NCBI GenBank assembly: GCA_900554695.1
Contig: USHV01000009.1
Location: forward strand, 1-64,000
Length of the DNA stretch: 64,000 bases
Direction: 5' to 3'
Source of the DNA: an uncultured Prevotella sp.
GTDB taxonomy: Bacteria > Bacteroidota > Bacteroidia > Bacteroidales > Bacteroidaceae
Part shown: positions 51,305 through 61,411 of the stretch, one piece after another
Layout: each line of letters starts with the position of its first letter
Numbering within the stretch: position 1 is the stretch's first letter
Made by a program: the position numbers and the translations under genes
The notes under the pieces: model-generated
The model's database searches: none
What the model was told of the DNA's origin: nothing
What the model saw: the letters and a program-made list of their open reading frames with translations, nothing else

Positions 51305-53494
51305 TTATTTTATGAACAGCAGCTCGCGGTATTTAGGCAGAGTCCACAGCTCGTCAGAAACGATGAGCTCCAGTTTGTCGATGTGACGGCGTATGGAGTC
51401 GAGTTTCGGAGCTACGGTGTCGTGATATGCTATCGCCTTCTCGCGGCAGTTCTCTATCTTGTTTGCTACCTTGCGTGCATTGATGAGTTCCTCCACTCCG
51501 GTCTCTATTATCTGTGTGCGCTGTGCTATCTCTTCTATTATCTTCTTGTTGCGTGCTGTCAGCTCGTCGGCCTTCTCCTTGGGGAAGATGTCGTACATGC
51601 TCTGTACGTTCTTTGCCAGCTGGCTCTGATAGTGTGTGCAGACTGGGATGATATGGTTCATGGTGAGGTCGCCCATTACTCTTGCCTCAATCTGTATGCG
51701 CTTTGTGTAGGTCTCCCATTTCACCTCGTTGCGTGCCTCGAGCTCCTTGCGGTTCATCACGTTGAGGCTCTCGAACATCTTGATGCTGTCCTCGTCGAGG
51801 TAGCGGTCGAAGATTACCGGGCACGAAGTCTCGCAGTCGAGTCCGCGGCGCTTGGCTTCCTCTTTCCACTCGTCAGAATATCCGTTGCCCTCGAATATGA
51901 TAGGCTTGCAGGTCTTCACGTCTTCTCTCAGCACGTCTATTATTGCGCTCATCTTGTCCTCGCCTTTGGCTATGAGTGCGTCAACGCGCTCCTTGAAGTT
52001 GTTGAGAGCCTCTGCCACGGCCGAGTTGAGCACGATCATGCCCGATGCGCAGTTGGCTTCAGAACCTACGGCGCGGAATTCGAAGCGGTTACCTGTGAAT
52101 GCGAATGGAGAAGTACGGTTGCGGTCGGTGTTGTCGATGAGCAGTTCCGGAATCTCAGGTATGTCGAGCTTCAGTCCCTGTTTGCCTTCCACGTTGAAGA
52201 GCGACTGCTTGTCGGCTTTCTCTATGTGCTCGAGCAGATGGCTGAGCTGGTGGCCGAGGAACGAAGAGATGATTGCCGGTGGTGCCTCGTTGGCGCCCAG
52301 ACGGTGTGCGTTTGTGGCGCTCATGATGCTGGCCTTGAGCAGTCCGTTGTGCTTGTATACACCCATGAGTGTCTCGACGATGAACACTGCGAAGCGCAGG
52401 TTGTCCTCAGGAGTCTTTCCGGGAGCGTGGAGCAGTATGCCGGTGTCGGTTGACATACTCCAGTTGTTGTGCTTGCCCGAGCCGTTGATGCCTGCGTATG
52501 GTTTCTCGTGCAGCAGTGCTCTGAATCCGTGGCGGCGCGCAACCTTCTTCATGAGCGACATGAGCAGCATGTTGTGGTCTACGGCCAGGTTTGTCTCTTC
52601 GTATATAGGTGCTATCTCAAACTGGTTGGGCGCAACCTCGTTGTGACGGGTCTTGCACGGTATGCCCAGCTCGAGGGCCTGAATTTCGAGGTCTTTCATG
52701 AAAGCCTGCACACGTTCCGGAATTGTTCCGAAGTAGTGGTCGTCCATCTGCTGGTTCTTTGCCGAGTCGTGACCCATGAGGGTGCGTCCGGTGAGCAGCA
52801 GGTCGGGGCGTGCTGAGTAGAGTCCTTCGTCAACGAGGAAATACTCCTGTTCCCATCCCAGGTTGCAGATAACCTTTTTCACGTCGGGATAGAAATAATG
52901 GCAAACAGCCACAGCTGCCGTGTCGGCTGCGTGCAGGGCGCGCAGCAGCGGAGCCTTGTAGTCGAGGGCCTCGCCCGTGTATGATATGAAGATTGTAGGG
53001 ATGCAGAGAGTGTCGTCGATGATGAACACCGGTGAAGTCGGGTCCCATGCCGAGTAGCCGCGTGCCTCGAAGGTGTTGCGTATTCCTCCGCTCGGGAAAG
53101 AGCTTGCGTCGGGTTCCTGCTGAACGAGCAGCTTACCTGAGAATTCCTCTATCATGCCTCCCTTGCCGTCGTGCTCGATGAAAGCGTCGTGTTTCTCGGC
53201 AGTACCTTCCGTAAGTGGCTGGAACCAGTGCGTGTAGTGTGTCACTCCGCGCTCCACAGCCCATTGTTTCATTCCTTCGGCCACTGCGTCGGCTATTGAA
53301 CGGTCGAGCGGTGTGCCGTTGTCAATGACGTCGATGAGCTGTTCATATACGTCGCGCGGCAGGTATTTGTACATTTTCGCACGGTTGAACACATTCTTGC
53401 CGAAATATTCCGAAGGACGTTCGGCAGGAGGAATGACTTCTTGCGGCTTCTTCTTGAAAGCTTCGGCCACAACCTCAAATCTTAAGTTTGCCAT
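51305..53494 (-). CDS. glnN: glutamine synthetase type III
   Basis: This 729-residue enzyme makes glutamine from glutamate, ammonia and ATP. The length is that of type III (about 700-730), not type I (about 470). Typical parts are RPSEYFGKNVFNRAKMYKYL at the N-terminus, VICNLGWEQEYFLVD (active-site Glu), CKTRHNEVAPNQFEIAPIYEETN and NGSGKHNNWSM. It has a -7 box (TAACTTTG, 53584-53591, minus strand) and a terminator, so it is monocistronic. Type III is the usual nitrogen-assimilation enzyme of Bacteroidales. Confidence 0.97.
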   Translation of the reverse strand: MANLRFEVVAEAFKKKPQEVIPPAERPSEYFGKNVFNRAKMYKYLPRDVYEQLIDVIDNGTPLDRSIADAVAEGMKQWAVERGVTHYTHWFQPLTEGTAEKHDAFIEHDGKGGMIEEFSGKLLVQQEPDASSFPSGGIRNTFEARGYSAWDPTSPVFIIDDTLCIPTIFISYTGEALDYKAPLLRALHAADTAAVAVCHYFYPDVKKVICNLGWEQEYFLVDEGLYSARPDLLLTGRTLMGHDSAKNQQMDDHYFGTIPERVQAFMKDLEIQALELGIPCKTRHNEVAPNQFEIAPIYEETNLAVDHNMLLMSLMKKVARRHGFRALLHEKPYAGINGSGKHNNWSMSTDTGILLHAPGKTPEDNLRFAVFIVETLMGVYKHNGLLKASIMSATNAHRLGANEAPPAIISSFLGHQLSHLLEHIEKADKQSLFNVEGKQGLKLDIPEIPELLIDNTDRNRTSPFAFTGNRFEFRAVGSEANCASGMIVLNSAVAEALNNFKERVDALIAKGEDKMSAIIDVLREDVKTCKPIIFEGNGYSDEWKEEAKRRGLDCETSCPVIFDRYLDEDSIKMFESLNVMNRKELEARNEVKWETYTKRIQIEARVMGDLTMNHIIPVCTHYQSQLAKNVQSMYDIFPKEKADELTARNKKIIEEIAQRTQIIETGVEELINARKVANKIENCREKAIAYHDTVAPKLDSIRRHIDKLELIVSDELWTLPKYRELLFIK

Positions 53495-53583
53495 TGTTTT
53501 TAAGAGTTGTTATGTTTGTTTTGTTTCGTGCATCAGCTTGCATGCACAGGCTTGCAACGTGTGGCGTTAGGGCTGCCACGGTG

Positions 53584-53591
53584 CAAAGTTA
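53584..53591 (-). promoter_or_regulatory. -7 box of glnN
   Basis: Minus-strand TAACTTTG, 90 bases before the glnN ATG. A TTTG lies only 12 bases upstream, so the -33 element is uncertain. The leader holds GCTTGCA/TGCA-rich inverted repeats. Confidence 0.6.
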
Positions 53592-53637
53592 AGTTTTTTT
53601 TGTCAAATAACCGCCATTGTAGGCGTTCTGATATAAT

Positions 53638-53690
53638 CAAAAAATGCGGCGCACCGTTTTGGCATATCATTTATAATCGGTGCGTCGCAT
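53638..53690 (-). terminator. Rho-independent terminator of dapF-dapL
   Basis: On the minus strand ATGCGACGCACCG (53690-53678) pairs with CGGTGCGCCGCAT (53656-53644), one mismatch, followed by a T run. It starts 20 bases after the dapL stop. Confidence 0.85.
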
Positions 53691-53709
53691 ATGTAGCCGT
53701 CGGCAGTGG

Positions 53710-54945
53710 TCAGCGTCCGGCCCATGCTGTTATACGTTGCATGGCCTCGTGGCAGTCCTCACGGCGTCCGAAGGCGGTGAGTCTCACGTATCCTTCGCCG
53801 CTCGGTCCGAAGCCTGCGCCCGGAGTACATACAACGCCTGTGGCGTAGAGCATCTGCTCGAAGAACTTGCGGCTCGGCGTGTTTTCCGGCGTCTTGAGCC
53901 AGATGTAAGGCGCGTTGCGGCCTCCATAGACCTCCATGCCGGCGTTCTTGAGCGCCTCGAGCATGTATGCCGCGTTGTCCATGTAGTATGCTATAGTCTC
54001 TTTTATCTGTTTCTTTCCTTCCGGAGTGTAGATGGCCTCGGCAGCTCTCTGGCTGATGTAGCTTGTTCCGTTGAACTTGGTGCTCTGTCTGCGGTTCCAC
54101 AGATGGTTGAGCTCCACGCGGTTCTTGTTGTCGAGAGTGGCTGCGGTCACTTCCTTAGGTATTACGGTGTATCCGCAGCGCACGCCGGTGAATCCTGCCG
54201 TCTTTGAGTAGCTTCGGAACTCGATGGCCACCTTGCGCGCTCCCTTTATCTCGTATATTGAGTGTGGTATGTCGTCGTCCTGTATGTATGCCTCGTATGC
54301 GGCGTCGAAGAGCAGCAACGTGTCGTTCTCCAGGGCGTAGTCAACCCAGCGGCGCAGCTGGTCTTTGGTGAGCACTGTTCCCGTAGGGTTGTTCGGGTAG
54401 CAGAGGTATATCATGTCGACACGGTGGTCGGGTATCTGCGGTGTGAAGTTGTTCTCGGCTGTGCAGGGCATGTAGTTCACGTTGCTCCATTTGCCGTCTG
54501 TGAGCACTCCGGCGCGTCCGCACATCACGTTGGAGTCGATATATACGGGATAGATAGGGTCGGTCACGCCTATGCTGTTGTCCCATCTTACAATCTCGCC
54601 GATGTTTCCTGTGTCGCTCTTTGCTCCGTCGTTCACGAATATCTCGTCTATGTCGAGACGCACTCCGCGCGGCAGGAAGTCGTTCTTAATGATTGCTTCG
54701 CGCAGGAAGTCGTATCCGTGTTCCGGACCGTAGCCCCTGAATGTCGCAGCCGATGCCATTTCGTCAACGGCCTTGTGCATTGCTTCGATGACAGCCGGGC
54801 ACAGAGGGCGGGTCACGTCGCCTATTCCCAGGCTTATCACTTTTACCTTAGGGTGTGACAGCTTGAAGGCATTCACCTTCTTGGCAATATCGTCGAAGAG
54901 ATAATTGTCGGACAGTTTCAGATAATGTTCGTTTACTAATGCCAT
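53710..54945 (-). CDS. dapL: LL-diaminopimelate aminotransferase
   Basis: This 411-residue PLP enzyme converts tetrahydrodipicolinate directly to LL-diaminopimelate, with glutamate as amino donor. The fold-type I motifs are YPNNPTGTVL, LLLFDAAYEAYI and FRSYSKTAGFTGVRCGY, with the PLP lysine in SYSK. The N-terminus INEHYLKLSDNYLF is typical of DapL. It lies 31 bp downstream of dapF, so the two consecutive steps to meso-diaminopimelate (cell wall and lysine) are encoded together. Confidence 0.96.
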   Translation of the reverse strand: MALVNEHYLKLSDNYLFDDIAKKVNAFKLSHPKVKVISLGIGDVTRPLCPAVIEAMHKAVDEMASAATFRGYGPEHGYDFLREAIIKNDFLPRGVRLDIDEIFVNDGAKSDTGNIGEIVRWDNSIGVTDPIYPVYIDSNVMCGRAGVLTDGKWSNVNYMPCTAENNFTPQIPDHRVDMIYLCYPNNPTGTVLTKDQLRRWVDYALENDTLLLFDAAYEAYIQDDDIPHSIYEIKGARKVAIEFRSYSKTAGFTGVRCGYTVIPKEVTAATLDNKNRVELNHLWNRRQSTKFNGTSYISQRAAEAIYTPEGKKQIKETIAYYMDNAAYMLEALKNAGMEVYGGRNAPYIWLKTPENTPSRKFFEQMLYATGVVCTPGAGFGPSGEGYVRLTAFGRREDCHEAMQRITAWAGR

Positions 54946-54976
54946 ATATATATGATGTTTTTATATGTTTGTTATT

Positions 54977-55819
54977 TCAAAGATAAATCTCGCCGTCGAA
55001 CACAAATTCGGCTCCTCCTGTCAGATATACGTGGTTGTCAGCCTCGTTCCATTCAATGTGCAGCTCGCCGCCGTCCATCACGATGGTGCTCTTGCGGCTG
55101 GCACGGCCTGTAAAAGCGGCCGCCACAGCCGTGGCACATGCTCCCGTGCCGCACGCCATGGTCACTCCGCTTCCTCTCTCCCATACTCTTGTTCTTATTG
55201 TGTCTTTTCCTGTTATCTGGGCAAACTCGATGTTGCAACGCTGCGGGAACGCTGCGTTGTGCTCGAGCTCGCTGCCGTATTTCACGATGTCAATGTTCTC
55301 GACATCATCGGTGAATATCACGAAATGAGGGTTTCCCATCGACACGAATGTGCCGTTGAATGTGCGGAATGCTGCTGTCAGCCGTCCGCACGACGTCTCG
55401 TCATACTGAGCCGGGCACGAGAGTGCGGGCTCAAGCATGTCCACCGTCACGCTCTCGGTCTTTCCTTCGGCGTCGAGACTGAGCTTCAGGATCTTTATTC
55501 CCGACAGAGTGCTCAGGCGTATTGTTGTCTTCTGTGTCAGATTCTTGTCGTGCACGTATTTTCCTATGCACCTTGACGCGTTGCCGCACATCATCGCTTC
55601 GGAGCCGTCGGCGTTGAAAATGCGCATTGAGAAGTCGGCGTCGATGCCTGCCTCAGGCTTTCCTATGAGCACAAGACCGTCGCCTCCGATGCCCGTGTGG
55701 CGGTCGCTGAGCTTTATTGCGGTCTTTTCCGGGTCCGGTATTTCGTACAGCGATGTGTCGATATAGATGTAGTCGTTGCCTGCACCGTGCATCTTGGTGA
55801 ATCTGACTGGATTTTTCAT
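54977..55819 (-). CDS. dapF: diaminopimelate epimerase
   Basis: The start was set at 55819 (MKNPVRFTKMHGAGNDYIYID); a TTG further upstream would add 17 unlikely residues. The 280-residue enzyme interconverts LL- and meso-diaminopimelate with two cysteines, seen in MMCGNASRC and TMACGTGACATA. It is first in the dapF-dapL pair. A minus-strand TATTTTTG box at 55868-55875 is a candidate promoter. Confidence 0.97.
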   Translation of the reverse strand: MKNPVRFTKMHGAGNDYIYIDTSLYEIPDPEKTAIKLSDRHTGIGGDGLVLIGKPEAGIDADFSMRIFNADGSEAMMCGNASRCIGKYVHDKNLTQKTTIRLSTLSGIKILKLSLDAEGKTESVTVDMLEPALSCPAQYDETSCGRLTAAFRTFNGTFVSMGNPHFVIFTDDVENIDIVKYGSELEHNAAFPQRCNIEFAQITGKDTIRTRVWERGSGVTMACGTGACATAVAAAFTGRASRKSTIVMDGGELHIEWNEADNHVYLTGGAEFVFDGEIYL

Positions 55820-56023
55820 TTTGTCTGTTTTTATTTGTTCTGTTCCACCTTTTAATAAAGGCATTTGCAAAAATACGACAAATTGGCAAGAAACTTGCGG
55901 ATTGCCGGCCTAAATAATTATTTATTTTATATGTAAATTACGATTTATCAAAATTATGATGCTTTATTGTTCAATCTGTAAGCAAAATTAAGCTGAACGG
56001 CCGATAAGTTATATCCGGCGACT

Positions 56024-56111
56024 GTTTTTCATGTTGTCGAGGAATGAGTTACGTAATGTTGCGGCGTGAGTTACGGCATGTCGTGGCATAAGTTCCGGTA
56101 TGTTGCGGTGA
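56024..56111. repeat. 22-bp-period array, third sequence family, 4 units
   Basis: Units start at 56024, 56046, 56068 and 56090. They share the pattern GAGTTACG..ATGTTGCGG with variations. The period is again exactly 22, while the sequence differs from both other families. Confidence 0.7.
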
Positions 56112-56203
56112 GGCTTGTGTGAGAAGTGTTTACGGGTTTTGCGGAGATGTATCGCGGAATGGTTTTGTTGTTAAAAAAATATAAATATAATGCATCCGTT
56201 GTT

Positions 56204-56211
56204 TATATTTG
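56204..56211 (+). promoter_or_regulatory. -7 box of the first beta-barrel gene
   Basis: TATATTTG, 76 bases before the ATG. The region upstream is AT-rich without a clear TTTG at -33. Confidence 0.5.
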
Positions 56212-56287
56212 ACAGTCTCTTGCGTATAAGTTTTTAGAGCACCCAAAAAACGAAATAAAGAAAATAAAAACTAAAATATTTGAAGAG

Positions 56288-58804
56288 ATGAAATTCAGAA
56301 CGAGAATGTTGATGATGATGTTTGTCATCTGCTCAACGGTGGCGGCGCAGACCGGTGCCGTGTCTTTCAAGTTGAAAGGTGTACTGCTCGACTCGCTGAC
56401 CAATGACGGAGAAGCGTATGCCACGGTGTCGGTGGCAAGCAAGAAAACGCCGTCGGAACCTGTGGCAAAGCAGGTGACAGACAAGAAAGGAGGTTTTGTG
56501 ATGAACCTGAAAGGTGCAGGCGACTACGTAGCGACGCTCACATCGATGGGCCGTCAGCCTGTTGTCAGGGAATTCAAGGCTCCGGCCGACGGTGGAACGG
56601 TGGATCTGGGAACAATGTATGTGCACGATGCCGCCAACGAGCTCAAGGGTGTCGAGGTGGTGGTGCAGAAACCGTTGGTGAAGTCGGACATCGACAAGAT
56701 AGAATATAACATAGCCGACGACCCTGACTCAAAGTCGAACACGATGCTCGAAATGCTGCGCAAGGTGCCGCTCGTGACGGTAGATGGGGATGACAACATA
56801 AAGGTGAACGGCAGCAGTTCGTTCAAGGTTTATGTCAACGGACGCCCCAACAACATGATGAGCAACAACCCGAAGGAGGTGCTTAAAAGCCTTCCGGCAA
56901 ACAGCGTGAAGCGTATTGAGGTGATAACCAACCCCGGACCGAAATACGATGCCGAGGGAGTGGGCGGCATACTTAATATCATAACCGAGGGCAGCGGCCT
57001 TGTGGGATACACCGCTACGGCGTCTGCCAACGTGAACAACCGCGGACAGGGAGGCGGACTGTTCGGCACTGTGAAGAGCGGAAAGCTCACTGTCAGCGTA
57101 AACTATAACTACAGCAACACCAACCGTCGACCCAGTAACAACAGCTGGAGCAAGCGTGAGAGCATAGGCGAGATAGACGAAAACTCGTCGGATGTCGAGT
57201 CGACCGGCTCGCAAAAGAGCAGATCCAACTTCCAGTATGGTTCGTTGGAAGCCAGCTACGAGATTGACACGCTGCGTCTGGTAAGCATGTCTTTCGGTAT
57301 GTATGGCGGTGGAAACAAGGGCAGATCCACAAACACCACCAATGCCACATCGCCTCTTACGGGCAACCCTATATACGGTTACACGTCGCATAATATAACG
57401 AACAACAGCTGGTCTTCCATCAACGGCGGCATAGACTATCAGCGACTTTTCCATGTGAAAGACCGTATGCTGACCTTCTCTTACAGGATAAACTCGAATC
57501 CGGACAGCTCTGACGGCAGTTTCTATTACTCGGACATGAGTGCCGACGACAGCTGGCTCGACTTCCTGCACCGCATGAACGAGCAGCGCAACAAGGGCGA
57601 GGAGAATACGTTGGAGAACACTTTCCAGGTGGATTTCACGACGCCTATCGACACGATACACACCGTTGAGGCCGGTCTGAAATACATTATGCGCAACAAT
57701 AAGTCGAACGACGACCGCTACCAGAGGCAGGCTGGAAGCGACGGAGAGTATGTGTTCTCCGACGATTACAGCTCGCATTTCAGACACAACAACGACATTC
57801 TGGCGGCTTATGTGGGCTATGGCATCAAGCTGAAAAGATTCTCCGGCCGTCTGGGATTGCGTTATGAGCACACCATTCAGGACGTGAAATATCTCTTGGG
57901 ACGCGGCGATGACTTCCGCAAAGACTTCGACGACCTGGTGCCTTCTGCGAGTGTCGGCTACAAGATTACGGACATGTCGAACCTCCGTCTCGGCTATAAC
58001 ATGCGTATATACCGCCCGGGCATATATGTGCTCAACCCTTATATAGACGACAGCAACCCTACAAGCATAAGTCAGGGTAACCCTAATCTGGACAGCGAGA
58101 AGAGCCATGCGTTCAGCCTGTCGTACAACAACTTCACGCCGAATCTGAGTCTGAGCGTCTCCACACGCTATGCGTTCACCAACAACAGCATTCAAAATCT
58201 GTCGCAATACATCAACGATACGGAAATTCCGGGATTGCTGAATCCTACGGGAAAGGACGTGATGTATCAGACATACAAGAACATAGGAAAGACCAGAAGC
58301 CTCGACTTCAGCGCGTATGTCAACTGGAACATCACTACGAACACGCGTTTTTACACCAATCTGAACGGCGGTTACAACTATCTGTCCGACGGCAACGGAC
58401 TGAGCAACCACGGCTGGATGATGTTCTACTATGCCGGTCTTCAGCAGACATTCCCCTACGACTGGCGCATCGGAATAAGCACTTCGGGCCAGACGCCTTA
58501 CATCTCTCTCCAGGGCAAGGGCAGCAGTTACTTCAACTACGGAGTGAATGTCTATAAGTCGTTCATAGACAAACGCCTCACCATATCGCTGTTCGCAAAC
58601 GATTTCTTCACCCCGAAAAGGAAATCAACGTCAACACTCGAGAGCACCAACTTCACCTCCAACAGCTGGTATGAATATACTTCCATGCGTTACGGAGTGA
58701 GCGTAAGTTTCCGCATCGGCAAGCTTACGGCGAGCGTGAAGAAGGCAGCCCGCACCATCACCAACGACGATGTGAAGGGCGGCGGAAACAATGGTCAGCA
58801 ATAA
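56288..58804 (+). CDS. outer-membrane beta-barrel protein, TonB-receptor-like
   Basis: This 838-residue protein has a Sec signal ending VAAQ. A carboxypeptidase-regulatory-like domain follows (about 25-115), then a plug-like segment (VVVQKPLVKSDIDKIEYNI to EGVGGILNIITEGSG, about 125-240) and a C-terminal barrel of the type seen in Bacteroidetes barrel families. There is no SusD partner. It may import or export a small ligand, or serve as a surface protein; the substrate is unknown. A second protein of the same type follows at 59111 after 306 bp. Confidence 0.85.
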   Translation: MKFRTRMLMMMFVICSTVAAQTGAVSFKLKGVLLDSLTNDGEAYATVSVASKKTPSEPVAKQVTDKKGGFVMNLKGAGDYVATLTSMGRQPVVREFKAPADGGTVDLGTMYVHDAANELKGVEVVVQKPLVKSDIDKIEYNIADDPDSKSNTMLEMLRKVPLVTVDGDDNIKVNGSSSFKVYVNGRPNNMMSNNPKEVLKSLPANSVKRIEVITNPGPKYDAEGVGGILNIITEGSGLVGYTATASANVNNRGQGGGLFGTVKSGKLTVSVNYNYSNTNRRPSNNSWSKRESIGEIDENSSDVESTGSQKSRSNFQYGSLEASYEIDTLRLVSMSFGMYGGGNKGRSTNTTNATSPLTGNPIYGYTSHNITNNSWSSINGGIDYQRLFHVKDRMLTFSYRINSNPDSSDGSFYYSDMSADDSWLDFLHRMNEQRNKGEENTLENTFQVDFTTPIDTIHTVEAGLKYIMRNNKSNDDRYQRQAGSDGEYVFSDDYSSHFRHNNDILAAYVGYGIKLKRFSGRLGLRYEHTIQDVKYLLGRGDDFRKDFDDLVPSASVGYKITDMSNLRLGYNMRIYRPGIYVLNPYIDDSNPTSISQGNPNLDSEKSHAFSLSYNNFTPNLSLSVSTRYAFTNNSIQNLSQYINDTEIPGLLNPTGKDVMYQTYKNIGKTRSLDFSAYVNWNITTNTRFYTNLNGGYNYLSDGNGLSNHGWMMFYYAGLQQTFPYDWRIGISTSGQTPYISLQGKGSSYFNYGVNVYKSFIDKRLTISLFANDFFTPKRKSTSTLESTNFTSNSWYEYTSMRYGVSVSFRIGKLTASVKKAARTITNDDVKGGGNNGQQ

Positions 58805-59110
58805 GACTGCGTAATCTGCCGCCGCATGCGGCTTTTCTCGGCTCACCGGATGGATGAGTGAGGAAAGGGGAAGTATCATTTTGGGCTTGGTTTCAACCTT
58901 CGACAGGGTTGAGACTTGGTGACGTGTGCGCTTCATTACATCTTTAAGCACATATTGACACACATAAAAGGAACTTGCTGAATAGAAATTCAGCGAGGCG
59001 GGAATCATACGTCATAAAAAACAATTTTATGACTTCGCTTCGGATGAAATATAAAGTGTTGGAATTATAAAATCCTTGGATAAGGATATGATTTATAAAA
59101 TCAGGAAAAT
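58805..59110. other. 306-bp gap between the two barrel genes
   Basis: It contains GCCGCATGCGGC followed by TTTT (58821-58836), a weak terminator, then the inverted pairs TCAACC/GGTTGA near 58890-58915 and GCTGAAT/ATTCAGC (58976-58993). I see no CDS and no clear promoter. Confidence 0.5.
58821..58836 (+). terminator. weak terminator after the first barrel gene
   Basis: The perfect palindrome GCCGCATGCGGC lies 16 bases after the stop and is followed by TTTT. Confidence 0.5.
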
Positions 59111-61411
59111 ATGAAGGTAAGATGTACATTTACAATGCTTGCATTACTTATGATAAGCGTGTTGTGTTATTCACAAAATAATCAGTATATCCTGTCAGGA
59201 CAGGTCGTTGACAAAGCCGGAGCAGCTCTTCCAGGTGCGGGCGTCTCCGTTACAAACGATTCCGCCGTCACGGTAATGCGCGCTTCGGCCGATGCTGAAG
59301 GATACTTCTCACTGCAAAAAATACCGGAAGGTAATTACCATGTTACGATAACCTACCTTGGCTTTGATGATTATTCAAAAGACATATACATGGGCAACGA
59401 CGTGTCGCTCGGCAAGATAAGGATGCAAGAATCGTCACACATGCTCAATGAGGTTACGATCATGGGACGTTATACCGACATAAAGCCTTCAGGCGAAACG
59501 GTAATACGTGTGGCCGGCAATCCGTTGGCAAAGGGACAGTCTTTCATCAATTTCCTGCGAAACGTCCGCAACCTTGACGTTACAGATAAGAGCATAAAGG
59601 TGCAGGGCAGAGACAACACCCTGTTCTACATAGACGACAAGGAGGCATCTTTCGACCAGCTGAAGGCTTTGTCTCCGTCAATGATTTCACGTGTTGAGAT
59701 AGTTCCGCATGCCGACGCCTCTTACGGAGTCAATGCTACGGGCGGCGTGGTAAAGGTATATCTGCGCGAAGGAGGAGGCATGCTCGGCTCACTGTCGTTT
59801 TCCGGTCAGGCGGATAAATACGGATATGTGGACGGCACTCCGAGGGTCAATTTACTCTATTCAAAGGGAAAGTTTACCGTAAGTAACATGTTGCGGGGCA
59901 CACCATACAGTCATTTTGTAAGCAAAAACGACCAGGACAACGGCGATGGACAAGATCACACCTTCACTGACGTATTAAACAAGGACAGGGCTTTGACCGA
60001 TAATCTGTCGTTAAGATACGCGTTCAACAATACTGACAGGATAGATGTTTACGGTTCGGTTAATCTGTTGAAAGAGAAGATGGTTACCAACAGTACGACC
60101 GGTACAGACAAACTGCGGCTCGGCAACAACCTGAAATCTAACAGTTACAGTGCCGGTATGCAGCTGCGCAAAGGCTTTGGCAAGAACGGAAGTTACGTAC
60201 TCTTGGTGTCCGAATACAGCAAGAACAAGGATAATAAAGACGCTAACTATACTTATAACGGCGATGCTGACCCGGCAAACCAACGCACAGATATGGACAA
60301 TTTCAACATCCGTCCCCGTCTGTACTGGAACTTTAAGGAAAACATGACCCTTAGCGCGGGAGCTGAATTTTACTATCTCATCGACCGCCACAAGGATGAC
60401 GGAACACAAAAGTTCAGTTACATAGCGGACGGCAATTATAATGCCTTGAGCCGCGACTATGGCGCATGGGTGCAATATTCCGCAAAATTGGGCGACAGAC
60501 TGTATGTACGTGCAGGACTGAATTACCACGGAACGGATACAGACTATAAGGATTTTCTTGACAATTCAAATAATGTCAGAATTTACGAGGACGGCATATA
60601 CCCGACGTTGTTCGCCCAATGGACTTTCAACCAGAAGAAGTCTCATTATATATCCATAGGACTCAGACACTATTATTCACTCCCTAATTATAATTACAGC
60701 CTCCCTACGGTGGTATGGCAGGGCGAGAACCTGTACAGCATAGGAAACCCCGATCTGAGGAAAGAAAATTATTATGACGTCGAGATTTTCTATTCACCGA
60801 ACAATGCCTGGTCTGTATCCTATGATTTCAATTACGGCGACAACATGGTGAACGTGATTATGCGCCGTGATGCCGACCGTCAAGACGTGTTCTATACAAG
60901 TCCGGAGAATACGGGCAACAGACAAAGACACACCGTGATGGTGGGTTATTCCGACAGAATTACGAACTTCTGGTACACCAATACAAAGGTTTACGGCGTC
61001 TATGTCAACGAACACGTAGATCAGGAAGGATATAACTGCGCGATGGCACACTTCAGCAGTTATAACGATTTCAGCGTATGCGACAATTTCGGACTTACCC
61101 TCGGCCTGTATGCCGAGACAAAAAGCAGGAACGCAAGTTATATATCAAACGCGAAATACAGTGTTGACATGGGTGCCCGTCTCTCGCTTTTCAAGGGTAA
61201 GGCAGACGTAAGTTTAGTGTGGGCAAACATGTTTTACAACCGCGGCAACATAAAAGTCAAGGGACAGGATTTCACCTACATGCGGCGTGATTTAAGTCCT
61301 AATTCACGTGTTCAGCTGTCCGTATCATGGAACTTCAGCGCAGGTCGTAAGATAAAGAAGACAAGTTTGCCGACCGTCAGCGGAGAATATAGAGAAACAC
61401 CTACATTCTGA
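59111..61411 (+). CDS. outer-membrane beta-barrel protein, TonB-receptor-like
   Basis: This 766-residue protein has a Sec signal ending VLCYSQ, a carboxypeptidase-regulatory-like domain (ILSGQVVDKAGAALPGAGVSV; about 20-110), a plug-like part (GETVIRVAGNPLAKGQSFINFLRNVRNLDV, DDKEASFDQL) and a long barrel. It has the same layout as the preceding protein but little direct similarity, so it is not a recent duplicate. No SusD-like gene is adjacent. The base composition is a little more AT-rich than its neighbour. Confidence 0.85.
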   Translation: MKVRCTFTMLALLMISVLCYSQNNQYILSGQVVDKAGAALPGAGVSVTNDSAVTVMRASADAEGYFSLQKIPEGNYHVTITYLGFDDYSKDIYMGNDVSLGKIRMQESSHMLNEVTIMGRYTDIKPSGETVIRVAGNPLAKGQSFINFLRNVRNLDVTDKSIKVQGRDNTLFYIDDKEASFDQLKALSPSMISRVEIVPHADASYGVNATGGVVKVYLREGGGMLGSLSFSGQADKYGYVDGTPRVNLLYSKGKFTVSNMLRGTPYSHFVSKNDQDNGDGQDHTFTDVLNKDRALTDNLSLRYAFNNTDRIDVYGSVNLLKEKMVTNSTTGTDKLRLGNNLKSNSYSAGMQLRKGFGKNGSYVLLVSEYSKNKDNKDANYTYNGDADPANQRTDMDNFNIRPRLYWNFKENMTLSAGAEFYYLIDRHKDDGTQKFSYIADGNYNALSRDYGAWVQYSAKLGDRLYVRAGLNYHGTDTDYKDFLDNSNNVRIYEDGIYPTLFAQWTFNQKKSHYISIGLRHYYSLPNYNYSLPTVVWQGENLYSIGNPDLRKENYYDVEIFYSPNNAWSVSYDFNYGDNMVNVIMRRDADRQDVFYTSPENTGNRQRHTVMVGYSDRITNFWYTNTKVYGVYVNEHVDQEGYNCAMAHFSSYNDFSVCDNFGLTLGLYAETKSRNASYISNAKYSVDMGARLSLFKGKADVSLVWANMFYNRGNIKVKGQDFTYMRRDLSPNSRVQLSVSWNFSAGRKIKKTSLPTVSGEYRETPTF

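Larger units (their letters stand above)
55820..56287. other. intergenic region with a third type of 22-bp array
   Basis: This region between divergent genes holds a dapF -7 box (55868-55875), four 22-bp units of a GAGTTACG/ATGTTGCGG-type sequence (56024-56111) and a plus-strand TATATTTG box (56204-56211). No CDS is present. Confidence 0.65.

Noticed and set aside
56288..61411. SusC/SusD-type polysaccharide utilisation locus
   Set aside because: No SusD-like lipoprotein, glycoside hydrolase or sensor gene accompanies the two barrel proteins, and the barrel type is different.
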